Assembly: GCF_001598855.1 (NCBI RefSeq)
Contig: NZ_BCZS01000007.1
Location: 62,001-126,000 of the forward strand
Reading direction: 5' to 3'
DNA: 64,000 nucleotides
Origin: Pluralibacter gergoviae ATCC 33028 = NBRC 105706
GTDB taxonomy: Bacteria; Pseudomonadota; Gammaproteobacteria; Enterobacterales; Enterobacteriaceae
Shown: positions 48,182 to 56,700 of the stretch, piece by piece
Position numbering within the stretch: the first letter of the stretch is position 1
Layout: each line of letters opens with the position of its first letter
Position numbers and translations under genes: made by a program
Notes under the pieces: model-generated
The model's database searches: none
What the model was told of the DNA's origin: nothing
What the model saw: only the letters and a program-made list of their open reading frames with translations

Positions 48182-48413
48182 CTTATCTCCCAAATATCCT
48201 TGCTTCCACCCCGGACGGAAAAGCAACAGCCGATCCACGACTTAACAAAAATTCAACACTAACGATTGAAAAAACGATGCAGGGCCCGATATCTCTAATG
48301 TTCACCTACGAGCCTATCCCATCAGGCTCTACGTATACATCATCCCATATTGTGTTAAAACTGACGTTATATGACAACCTCAACGACATTCTCAGCATTC
48401 CGGAGGCCACACC
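48182..48413. promoter_or_regulatory. Divergent tamA / msrA promoter region
   Basis: A 232-base gap. A hairpin-forming sequence related to the repeat element at 16470 lies at 48310-48329. The rest is AT-rich and would hold both promoters; no specific operator is recognisable. Confidence 0.45.
48310..48329. repeat. Partial copy of the GAGCCTATCCC repeat end
   Basis: GAGCCTATCCCATCAGG, nearly identical to the ends of the element at 16470-16660, forms a hairpin (GAGCCT / AGGCTC, eight-base loop). The rest of the element is absent, so this is a solo end or a decayed copy. Confidence 0.55.
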
Positions 48414-49049
48414 GTGAGTCTATTTGATAAAAAACACATTGTTGCCCAATCGGATGCGCTCCCGGGGCGTAACACGCCGATGCCGGTGGCCACCCTGCAT
48501 GCCGTAAACGGACATTCGATGACCAACGTGCCCGACGGCATGGAAGTGGCGCTGTTCGCCATGGGCTGCTTCTGGGGCGTTGAGCGCCTCTTCTGGGAAC
48601 AGCCGGGCGTTTACAGCACCGCGGCGGGCTACAGCGGCGGCTACACGCCGAACCCCACCTATCGCGAAGTCTGTTCCGGGCAGACCGGCCACGCCGAGGC
48701 GGTGCGGGTGGTCTACGACCCGAACGTTATCAGCTATGAGCAGCTGCTGCATCTTTTCTGGGAAAATCACGATCCGGCGCAGGGTATGCAGCAGGGTAAC
48801 GATCGCGGCACCCAGTACCGTTCGGCCATCTATCCGCTGACCCCGGAGCAGGAGAAGGCGGCCCACGCCAGCCTCGAACGCTATCAGGCGGCGATGAATG
48901 CGGGCAACGATACCCGGGCGATCACCACTGAAATCGCGGCGGCGAAACCCTTCTACTACGCCGAGGACGATCACCAGCAGTATCTGCATAAAAATCCTTA
49001 CGGCTACTGCGGCCTCGGCGGGATTGGCGTCTGCCTGCCGCCGGCGTAA
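48414..49049 (+). CDS. msrA: MsrA, peptide methionine (S)-S-oxide reductase
   Basis: Protein of 211 residues (E. coli 212) starting with GTG at 48414, with GGAGG nine bases upstream. The catalytic motif is [10 protein letters not shown] (Cys is the nucleophile); recycling Cys residues are in [17 protein letters not shown]. It reduces the S-epimer of methionine sulfoxide in oxidised proteins using thioredoxin. It is divergent from tamA, as in E. coli. Confidence 0.98.
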   Translation: MSLFDKKHIVAQSDALPGRNTPMPVATLHAVNGHSMTNVPDGMEVALFAMGCFWGVERLFWEQPGVYSTAAGYSGGYTPNPTYREVCSGQTGHAEAVRVVYDPNVISYEQLLHLFWENHDPAQGMQQGNDRGTQYRSAIYPLTPEQEKAAHASLERYQAAMNAGNDTRAITTEIAAAKPFYYAEDDHQQYLHKNPYGYCGLGGIGVCLPPA

Positions 49050-49051
49050 CG

Positions 49052-49945
49052 CTACGCTGGCCCGGCGCTCTGCTGCATCAGGTCCACCAGCTCGCGGGCG
49101 GCGCGGTCCAGCGGCCGGTTTTTCAGCCACACCAGATGCATCGGCAGGCGCAGGGCGTTATGGGTATTTTTAAACCTCAGCCTGACGAGCCTGCCGCTGT
49201 CCAGCAGCGGCTGGGTGAGTGACAGCGGAAAGTTGCCCCATCCCAGCCCGGCCTCCACCATACTCAGCGCGGCGGTCAGGCTATCCGTCTGCCAGAAAAA
49301 TGCCGCCACCTGCGGACGCTGGTCGCTGACCGGCAGATCGCGGCTGGCGACCACAATCTGCCGGACGTTCACCAGGTCCTCAATAAATAGCCCGCCGTCC
49401 GACTCCCGCCAGGCTGGATGCGCGGGCGACAGCGTCGCTACCAGCGCGTCGCTGCCCACCAGCTGCAGCTGCTCGGCGCTGTTAACGCTCAGGCCGCCGA
49501 ACACCAGCCCGAGGGCAATACGCTGTTCGTGCAGCATATGCAGGACGTCGTCCCGCGGTGCGCTGAGGAGTTCAACGTTCAGCAGGCTGTAGCGCTCAGA
49601 CAGCCGGCGAATGGCCGCCAGCAGCGCGGCGCTGTTAATGTCCGCCGCCACGCCGACGGAGAGCGTGCTCTCCAGCCCCTGGGATAGCTCCACGGCGTGG
49701 ATCTGCAGTTGCTTGAGCTGGGCGGCAATCGCCCGGGCGTGCGGCGCCAGCGCCAGGGCCAGCGGCGTCGGCACCGGCTCGCGGCGGGAGCGGTCGAACA
49801 GGTCGAAGCCCAGCTCGGCCTCCATATTGGCGATCCCCATACTCACCGCCGACGGCACGCGCCGCAGCGCCCGCGCGGCGGCGGAGAAGGAGCCGCGGTC
49901 CAGCACGGCAAGAAACAGTTCGATGTTGTCGCTGGAGAAGTTCAT
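49052..49945 (-). CDS. LysR-family transcriptional regulator
   Basis: Protein of 297 residues. The N-terminal winged helix-turn-helix (IELFLAVLDRGSFSAAARAL; RVPSAVSMGIANMEAELG) is standard LysR, and the effector domain spans about 90-290. It lies two bases past the convergent msrA stop and is divergent from the PACE efflux gene with a 95-base gap. Divergent LysR regulators commonly control PACE genes, so regulation of the neighbour is likely. Confidence 0.93.
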   Translation of the reverse strand: MNFSSDNIELFLAVLDRGSFSAAARALRRVPSAVSMGIANMEAELGFDLFDRSRREPVPTPLALALAPHARAIAAQLKQLQIHAVELSQGLESTLSVGVAADINSAALLAAIRRLSERYSLLNVELLSAPRDDVLHMLHEQRIALGLVFGGLSVNSAEQLQLVGSDALVATLSPAHPAWRESDGGLFIEDLVNVRQIVVASRDLPVSDQRPQVAAFFWQTDSLTAALSMVEAGLGWGNFPLSLTQPLLDSGRLVRLRFKNTHNALRLPMHLVWLKNRPLDRAARELVDLMQQSAGPA

Positions 49946-50040
49946 CGTCGACCTTTCAATAAAACTGATAGTAACTGACTTTTTCTGTCAGCATCGATGA
50001 CTGTATTGTAGCGCCCCGCCACCCAATACAGGAGAACACC
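49946..50040. promoter_or_regulatory. Divergent LysR / efflux gene promoter region
   Basis: A 95-base gap, the expected place for LysR binding. A GGAG ribosome-binding site (50030-50034) precedes the efflux gene. No T-N11-A box is unambiguous by eye. Confidence 0.45.
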
Positions 50041-50478
50041 GTGCAGGGCTTTAAAAGAAAACTGGTCTATGTGACCGCTTATGAACTTATTGGTATGACG
50101 ATTTCGGCCCTGGGGCTGGCGCTGCTCTCCGGCCACGAACCGGCCTCCACAGGCCCGCTGGCGGTGATCATCACCACCATCGCGGTGAGCTGGAACTTTA
50201 TTTACAACTATCTGTTCGAATTCTGGGAGAGCCGCCAGGCCTCGCGCACCCGCACCGTCCGCCGCCGGGTGCTGCACGCCATCGGCTTTCAGCTGACGCT
50301 GGTGGTGTACCTGATCCCGCTTATCGCCTGGTGGATGAACGTCAGCCTGGTGCAGGCGTTCCTGCTGGACGCGGCGCTGATTGTGATTATTCCGTGCTAC
50401 ACGTTTGTCTATAACTGGGTATTCGATAAGGTGTTCGGTTTACCGGCGTCGGCGCTGCCCGCCAGCGAGACGGCGTAA
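50041..50478 (+). CDS. PACE-family (AceI-like) multidrug/biocide efflux transporter
   Basis: Protein of 145 residues starting with GTG at 50041. It has four predicted membrane helices in two tandem BTP domains (FKRKLVYVTAYELIGMTISA; IAVSWNFIYNYLFEFWE; RRRVLHAIGFQLTLVVYLIP; YTFVYNWVFDKVF). A Glu at position 15, essential in Acinetobacter AceI, is present. PACE proteins are proton-driven exporters of chlorhexidine, acriflavine and short diamines. A strong terminator follows. The natural substrate here is unknown. Confidence 0.92.
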   Translation: MQGFKRKLVYVTAYELIGMTISALGLALLSGHEPASTGPLAVIITTIAVSWNFIYNYLFEFWESRQASRTRTVRRRVLHAIGFQLTLVVYLIPLIAWWMNVSLVQAFLLDAALIVIIPCYTFVYNWVFDKVFGLPASALPASETA

Positions 50479-50817
50479 TGGATTGCTGCATCAGGTTGAA
50501 ATAGCGTTGATGAGCCAGGTGCGGCCCGGGAATGGGGCCGCACCGATTATTTTTATCAATAAATATCAATTTACTTTTCCTGATTTATCATATTGCTCAT
50601 TTCATCACCTTTATGAAAAAAGAAAAAACAAACCTTCTCATTATTATATAAAAATCATAAAACCCGGTCATTAACAGCCCTTAATCACATAGCGCTATCA
50701 TCTGTCGCGTTACCCTCTCCTTGCGACTTTAATATTCATCGGCCAGCGTGCTGATAATAAATAAAATGTCGCCAGTCTGATTCATAACTTTAATTAATAA
50801 AGATTAAGGAGTATGTA
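50479..50817. other. Intergenic region: PACE terminator, then AT-rich leader of the first Ig-repeat gene
   Basis: Base composition falls sharply after the terminator at 50518-50550. The rest is AT-rich with a small GTCGC/GCGAC stem near 50704-50726 and a TAAGGAG ribosome-binding site before 50818. No gene is visible. The AT richness would favour silencing by H-NS; that is inference. Confidence 0.5.
50518..50556 (+). terminator. Intrinsic terminator of the PACE gene
   Basis: Stem GGTGCGGCCC (50518-50527) and GGGCCGCACC (50535-50544), seven-base loop, followed by GATTATTTTTAT, 40 bases past the stop. Confidence 0.88.
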
Positions 50818-51936
50818 ATGGGTAAATCCATCACTGCAAAAAATAGTGCAGCCTCTGTTCCCGCATTAATAGAATTGAACAGCGATAGCAGCGACTGGTG
50901 TACCGAGTGGCCGGACGTCAGCAAGTGTTTCTATATCACGGTCTATGACAGCGACAAAAAACCGGTTTCGGGCGTTGCTGTCGGGCTTGAGACACTTGAA
51001 GCCACCGACGGGAAACCGGAGTTAACCCTGATGAATAGGCCGGTGACCAATGCCAATGGCGTTGCCATCGCGTTTTGTCGGATTAAGGCTGAGGCCGGAC
51101 AGTATGCTGTGGTCGCAGTACATTCCGCCACTCAACTACAGTCGTCCCCAATGATCCTCAATATGAAGGCGTCTGAACTTCCGGCACCGCGCATACCGGC
51201 GGCATTTGACAGCATCATTGATGATTATGACTATGCAAACAGCGTTATGGCGAATGTGATCGGGGCGCAGATGCAGCGAGGTAGCGTGGTTTATCTTCTG
51301 TGGGGAGATAATATGTTACAGCAGATACTCACGGAAGATGATAACAGCTGCCCATTCTTCCTCACCGGCAGGGGTATCGTACCTGATGAACGGCTTTTTC
51401 AGAATCAGTCTTACCGCGTAAGGGCGTTTGTTGTCGATCCCGCAGGCAACGGGAGTTTCTCCACCCAGATATTGCTGGGGGTATCACGCACTCACGGCGG
51501 GGGCGCACTTCCATTTTGCGAGCCGCTGGATATCCCGCAGGGAGACGACGGCCTCCTGAACCAGGAGGATATTCTCAACGGTGTAACTATCAATATCCCC
51601 AATGGCCCGCTGATTCTGAATGGGCATACTCAGGCTGAGCATCAGTTGACCGAAGCGACGGCAGCCAGTATCAGCCTTAAAGCCCTGAACAATGATGGCG
51701 TGACCATTAATACGCTGAATATTCCTCTAAACGTTGTAAATATTCCCGCCGAGGATGATCCCTACCCGTACCAGGATACTCCTGACCCCCGCCAACCTAC
51801 GGCGCTTAAGGACTTGCTGATGAGTATCGGCGCGGGCAGCATCATGGTGTCTTACAACGTAACGATTAAAAATTATACTTACAGCGTGACAAAAGAAAGG
51901 AGCTACGAAGTTGACGTTTCACAGCTGAGTCATTAA
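50818..51936 (+). CDS. Leaderless Ig-repeat protein 1
   Basis: Protein of 372 residues with no signal peptide, membrane segment or catalytic motif. Residues 16-118 form a Big_1-like Ig domain (ALIELNSDSSDWCTEW; KPVSGVAVGLETL; TNANGVAIAF) with two Cys that could pair. Residues 121-228 are a second type of Ig-like domain opening LPAPRIPAAFDSIIDDYDYA and including YLLWGDN and VVDPAGNG. Residues 230-372 are a third (PFCEPLDIPQGDDGLLNQED). It is a close tandem paralogue of the gene at 52429 and shares the second domain type with the 666-residue protein at 61332. The role is unknown; a surface or secreted structural function is inferred from the fold. Confidence 0.9.
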   Translation: MGKSITAKNSAASVPALIELNSDSSDWCTEWPDVSKCFYITVYDSDKKPVSGVAVGLETLEATDGKPELTLMNRPVTNANGVAIAFCRIKAEAGQYAVVAVHSATQLQSSPMILNMKASELPAPRIPAAFDSIIDDYDYANSVMANVIGAQMQRGSVVYLLWGDNMLQQILTEDDNSCPFFLTGRGIVPDERLFQNQSYRVRAFVVDPAGNGSFSTQILLGVSRTHGGGALPFCEPLDIPQGDDGLLNQEDILNGVTINIPNGPLILNGHTQAEHQLTEATAASISLKALNNDGVTINTLNIPLNVVNIPAEDDPYPYQDTPDPRQPTALKDLLMSIGAGSIMVSYNVTIKNYTYSVTKERSYEVDVSQLSH

Positions 51937-52003
51937 TCCGTTAAAGGCAAAAGCAAGTTAAACTGAATGCAGCCTATACGGCACTGACATAACGACGAAA
52001 GAT

Positions 52004-52037
52004 AATAAAGCTACCGCGACATTCAGGTAGCTTTATT
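52004..52037 (+). terminator. Terminator after Ig-repeat protein 1
   Basis: Perfect 12-base stem AATAAAGCTACC (52004-52015) and GGTAGCTTTATT (52026-52037) with a ten-base loop, about 67 bases past the stop. The A and T tails inside the stem make it bidirectional. Confidence 0.85.
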
Positions 52038-52335
52038 ATTGGTTAATAAATATTTTCCACGTAATGAAGCCATCATCATTAAGGTAAGCGGCAATACTCT
52101 TTACGCATTTGCACTCCGCTGTTAAAAACCACGAAGAAAAATCGCACGTATATAAATCCACCAAAACCATCGATTAAACAAGGTATCTTCGCGATCGTCT
52201 GAATTATTTAATAGCCAAACATCAATAATAATAAAATTATAAATCACGCAAAATCATTACGCTCAATCACAATCATTATTCGTCACCGATCACTTAATCA
52301 CCATGAGATTGTCGCTATTGTTTTCAGGCGGTTTA

Positions 52336-52372
52336 CGGATAAGCACAACTTGATTCACTTCGTACTTATCCG
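52336..52372 (+). repeat. Inverted repeat in the leader of Ig-repeat protein 2
   Basis: CGGATAAGCAC (52336-52346) and GTACTTATCCG (52362-52372) pair with one G-T wobble around a 15-base loop, 57 bases before the start codon. It could be an operator or a leader RNA stem. Confidence 0.5.
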
Positions 52373-52428
52373 GAAAAGAAAACTGCCTGATAAGCATCTA
52401 TTAATCAAATAGACTAAGGAGAACTACA

Positions 52429-53595
52429 ATGGATAAATCCACAACGATTAAACCCGTTGCCAATCCTGTTGTAACTACCATCGAACTTACTAGTGACAGC
52501 AATGACTGGTGTACAAACTGGAAGGATGAGGTAAGTAAGCGCTTTTACGTCAGGGTAAAAGATGAAGCGGGTAAAGTAATGTCCGGCATCACCGTAAACC
52601 TCACATCAAATATTCCTGCGCTGTCTCTTAAACCCGTAGCAACACCGCCAACCAATGAAAAAGGTCTGGCCATTTTACTTTATACACTGAGTGGGCCTGC
52701 AGGTTTTTATCAAATTACCGCAGCAGCTGTTACTCCCCCTTCAGAGCCAGGCCAGCATCTATCAACAACAGCGCAAACCAGCGCGGTACTGCCTCTTGAA
52801 ATGAAAAATACAACCCTGCCTGCGCCTCGGATCCCTGCGGCACTGGATGGCGTCATTGATGATAATGACTATGCTAATTCAGTCGTCGCAAGCGTTATTG
52901 CCCCGGATTTGCGCAAAGGGGATCAGGTTTTCCTGCTTTGGGGCGACAATGAAATGCAGCAAACCGCAACAAGGGATGACCAATATTATCCATTTTTCCT
53001 GACGGGCCCCGATATTACGCCTGATGAACTGCTTTTCCAGAACCAAAGTTATCTGGTTCGCGGCTTTGTCGTTGACCCCGCAGGTAATGGTCACTATTCC
53101 GAGGCCACAGAGGTACTCGTTGCCCGCGTTAATGGCGGTGGCGGCTTACCCTACTGCACACCTCTTGATATTCCCGCAGGTGATGATGGATTCATTAATC
53201 GGTCAGACGTAGGTAATGGTGTAGAGATTGTTATTGAAAACTCACGCATTTATTACAATGGAGAATCCGACCCTGTCGATATCCCTCAACAGTTAACCGA
53301 TGAGAAGACAACCGCTGTCAGCATTAATCTTGTAGCACATAATAAAGCAGGGCAAACGATTAACACATTGAATATTCCTGTCCCGATCCCTGTTCCTGTC
53401 GAGGGTGACCCATCGAAATATATTTACAGAGATAGTAAAGATGATCAAGAACCAAAACCTTTACATGATTTTCTGATGGCTATCGGTGAGGGTAGCATTA
53501 GAGCCACCTATAACGTTACTAATGAGGGAAAAACTTACACTACTATAGAGGAGAGAGTCTACGAGGTTGACGTCATTCCACCTGGCGGACTCTAA
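52429..53595 (+). CDS. Leaderless Ig-repeat protein 2 (paralogue of protein 1)
   Basis: Protein of 388 residues with the same three-domain layout as its upstream neighbour. The Big_1-like domain is VTTIELTSDSNDWCTNWKDE and DEAGKVMSGITVNLTSN. The second domain opens LPAPRIPAALDGVIDDNDYA with FLLWGDN and VVDPAGNG. The third contains PYCTPLDIPAGDDGFINRSD. Identity to protein 1 is high in the last two domains and lower in the first, as after an old tandem duplication. There is no signal peptide. The ribosome-binding site TAAGGAG is strong and it has its own terminator. The function is unknown. Confidence 0.9.
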   Translation: MDKSTTIKPVANPVVTTIELTSDSNDWCTNWKDEVSKRFYVRVKDEAGKVMSGITVNLTSNIPALSLKPVATPPTNEKGLAILLYTLSGPAGFYQITAAAVTPPSEPGQHLSTTAQTSAVLPLEMKNTTLPAPRIPAALDGVIDDNDYANSVVASVIAPDLRKGDQVFLLWGDNEMQQTATRDDQYYPFFLTGPDITPDELLFQNQSYLVRGFVVDPAGNGHYSEATEVLVARVNGGGGLPYCTPLDIPAGDDGFINRSDVGNGVEIVIENSRIYYNGESDPVDIPQQLTDEKTTAVSINLVAHNKAGQTINTLNIPVPIPVPVEGDPSKYIYRDSKDDQEPKPLHDFLMAIGEGSIRATYNVTNEGKTYTTIEERVYEVDVIPPGGL

Positions 53596-53601
53596 AAAGT
53601 T

Positions 53602-53630
53602 ATGAGGCGCGCAAGCGCCTCATTTTATAT
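53602..53630 (+). terminator. Terminator after Ig-repeat protein 2
   Basis: Stem ATGAGGCGC (53602-53610) and GCGCCTCAT (53615-53623) with a GCAA tetraloop, then TTTAT, seven bases past the stop. Confidence 0.85.
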
Positions 53631-53719
53631 GCAAAATAAATTAATCAACATTATAAAAAAGAATATGTATCATTGATAATCACTCAATATAAAATTGTTG
53701 ATAAATCATCGCAATATAA

Positions 53720-56700
53720 TTACAGCTTCCTTTCACACGCTGCCGTATACTTCTCTGTTGACAGTACTCGCCACGCCATCCCCCCTGCAAGGTTATACAT
53801 ATCAACCTGATATGCGATTACCGGAGTTGCCCAGTAATCAGCAGGTGAAACACTCCAGCCAAATGCTGTCATATCGCCCCATTCCGGCCAAAAACGCCCA
53901 GGTCCCCTTTTCGAAGCTTTAGATGAGGGGGCGTTGCTGAGCGTTGCCAAACTTGATTGCTCATACCCCTGCTCAGAGCACCAGTTAATAGCTTGCGCGA
54001 GCGGAATCTTATCCTCGCCGTGAATAAACCAGCGGTTAATTGTAAATCGATAGGTCGCCACCTTAGCCGGATTATCCTTCTCCGTCGCCGTGATGGTCAC
54101 TGCCCCGGTTCCTGCGGGGAACTCTTTGTTGAGCTTAACGTTACCGCTTCCATCAACGCTAATCAGGTCGCCTCTGTCCGTTGCCCAGTCAAAGTCTGTG
54201 GCCGCCAGCGTACTGTCAACGATCAGCTGGAATTCGCCCCCGGTGAAGCCTGTGGTGGGTACTCCGGTGGAAGCTTCAAAGTCAAAGCCATTAATTTTCA
54301 CCGTTTTAAAGGTCAGCGGAATGGCCTTTTTAAAGGTAACGCTGGCCGTCACGGTATCAACCACGGTACTGGCGGAGTCTGCCAGCGTCGCGGTGACGTT
54401 ACTGCTGCCATCCACCGTGCTCGTCAGCGTATTCACGGCCACGCCGCTGGTATCAGTGGTCACCGTCGTGGATTTCAGCACCGCGCCATTATCCGCCGCA
54501 AAGGTCACTACCTGGCCTGCGGTCGGATTACCGGCCTGGTCAACGACGGTGACGGAAACGTCATTGTCATCGGTGCCGTTGGCCTCCGCGTTATCTTTGG
54601 TGACCGTCATCTTGCCGTCGAGGAACTTATAGGCGCTGGTTAAGGTCACTTTGGCCGGGGTATTTACGGCGCTGGTGCCGTCTACGCTGGCGGAGATAAT
54701 CGCATCGCCAACGACTGTGCCCGACAGCGTTGCGGTGTAGACACCGTTGCCCTTCTCGGTCACCGCAGAGGACTGCACGGCGACGCCGCTGTAGTCAAAG
54801 GTGACGTTCAGCCCGCTGAGCGGATGGCTGGATTTATCCATCGCCGTGAAGGTGACGGTTGACTGCGTTTTACCGTCGGCCACGATGGTCGTCGGGTTCG
54901 CCACCAGGGTGGATGTTGCGGCATCGACGCCGGTGGTGATCAGGGTCACCGTCTGCGGCGCCACGCCGGTATCGCTGCCGCCGTTGGTGGCGCGAATGTC
55001 GACGCTTCCCGGAGTCAGGCCCGTCAGGGTTGCGGTATATTCGCCATTGCCTTTGGCGTTGACGGCGGAGAGGGTGACGGCAACGCCGGTCGGTGAAAAG
55101 GCGATCGGTAAACCATCAAGTGGGTTATCGTTGGCATCTTTGGCGGTAAAGGTGATTAACGACGAAGCGACGCCATCGGCGGCGATCTGCGCAGGCGATA
55201 CGGTCAGCGCGGAGTGCGCCGGATCGATTTTTCCGGCCGTCAGGGTGACGGGCACCGGGCTTCCGACGGTAGAGCCGTCTACCGCGGCGCTGATGTTAAC
55301 GACACCGGCTCGCGTTCCGGACGTCAGTATCGCGGTGTAGGTACCGCTCTCCGTTTCCTGCACGCTGGCGATAGTTACCGGAACGGCATTATCGCTGCTG
55401 AAGGTGACGTTGAGTCCGCCGAGCGGTAGATTGCTTTCCGAGCGCGCTTTAAAAGTGATGACCGCCGTAGACGTGCCGTTGGCCTCAATCTCAGACGGAT
55501 CCACCGCCAGAGTTGAGTTAGTCGGGGAAACAGCCATCTGCGTCAGCGTAATGGTGGCGCGCAGGTTCGTGTCGCCCGACGGCCCCGATGCGCCAACGGT
55601 GACTGTTCCCGGCTGCGTGCCCGCAGTAAACAGCGCTTCATACTGCCCCGGCGCCTTTTCAGTTACCGTTCCCAGGGTGCCCTCCGGGCCGCTGACCTTA
55701 GAAAACGTAAACTGCTGGCCGGCGATCGGGTTTTTATTGGCGTCCACGGCAGTCAGCGTGACGACGGAGGTGGTTTTGCCATCCGCCTGAATGGTTGCCG
55801 GTACGGCCTTCAGGCTGGACTGCTGCTGGTCGATGTCGCCTGCAACCAGTTTGACCGAGGCTTTCAGGGCGTTGACCTCGCTACCGTTAATGGTCGGCGT
55901 AATCGAGACGTCCCCGGCGACGGTGCCGGTAAGGTCGGCGGTGTAGATACCATTACCGTTTGAGGTAACGCCGGACAGCGTGACCGGCACGCCGGCGGTG
56001 GCGAATGCCACGGTAAGGTCATCGATCGGGTTGCCGCTCTCGTCCCTGGCGGTTAACACAATTTTAGAGACGTCGCTGCCGCTGGCTTTAACGGTCGCCG
56101 GCGTGGCGGTCAGCGAGGACTGGCTGGCGGAAATCGCCCCTGCCACAAAGGCAACCTGGGCGCTGGCCGCGCTCTCGCTGATAGCGGCGGTCACTGTCGA
56201 GACTGACACCTGATTATTGCGCAGCGTAACGGTAGCCACACCGCTGGCGTCACTGGTGCTGTTTTCCGCCGACAGCGATCCAATATCGGTTTTCCAGTTG
56301 ACTTTCGCATTGGCCAAAGGCTGCCCCTGACCATTGTCCACCCGGACAGAACAGACTGATTTGCTGTCGCTGGATATCACCACCGTCGCCGGGGCGCAGG
56401 TCATGGAGTCCTTAACCAGGTTGCCGGGGTTCTGCTCAACGATAACATTGGTGCTGGTCGCCGGGGCGGCATTGCCGTGGATATCGTGTACGACAGCCGT
56501 CAGGGTGTACTGATTAAGCGATTTCTCCACGTAAGGGGGCAGGCTCAGCGTCCAGTCAGTGTGGGAACCTTTTGCCATCGGCGCTAACTGCACGCCGGGC
56601 TGGGTCAGCACCGAACCGGACCACTGTACATCGGAAACGCCATATTTGGATTTGATCGTCAGGCGGACTGGCTGGCGCGTGCTTTCCAGCCCTTTAATTT

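Larger units (their letters stand above)
51937..52428. other. Intergenic region between the two tandem Ig-repeat genes
   Basis: A 492-base AT-rich gap. It contains a strong terminator at 52004-52037 and an inverted repeat at 52336-52372 just before gene 2. No coding frame of note. The second gene therefore has its own promoter. Confidence 0.6.

Noticed and set aside
48175-48417. 80-codon open frame in the tamA/msrA gap
   Set aside because: It covers the tamA start region and the repeat end; nothing supports translation.
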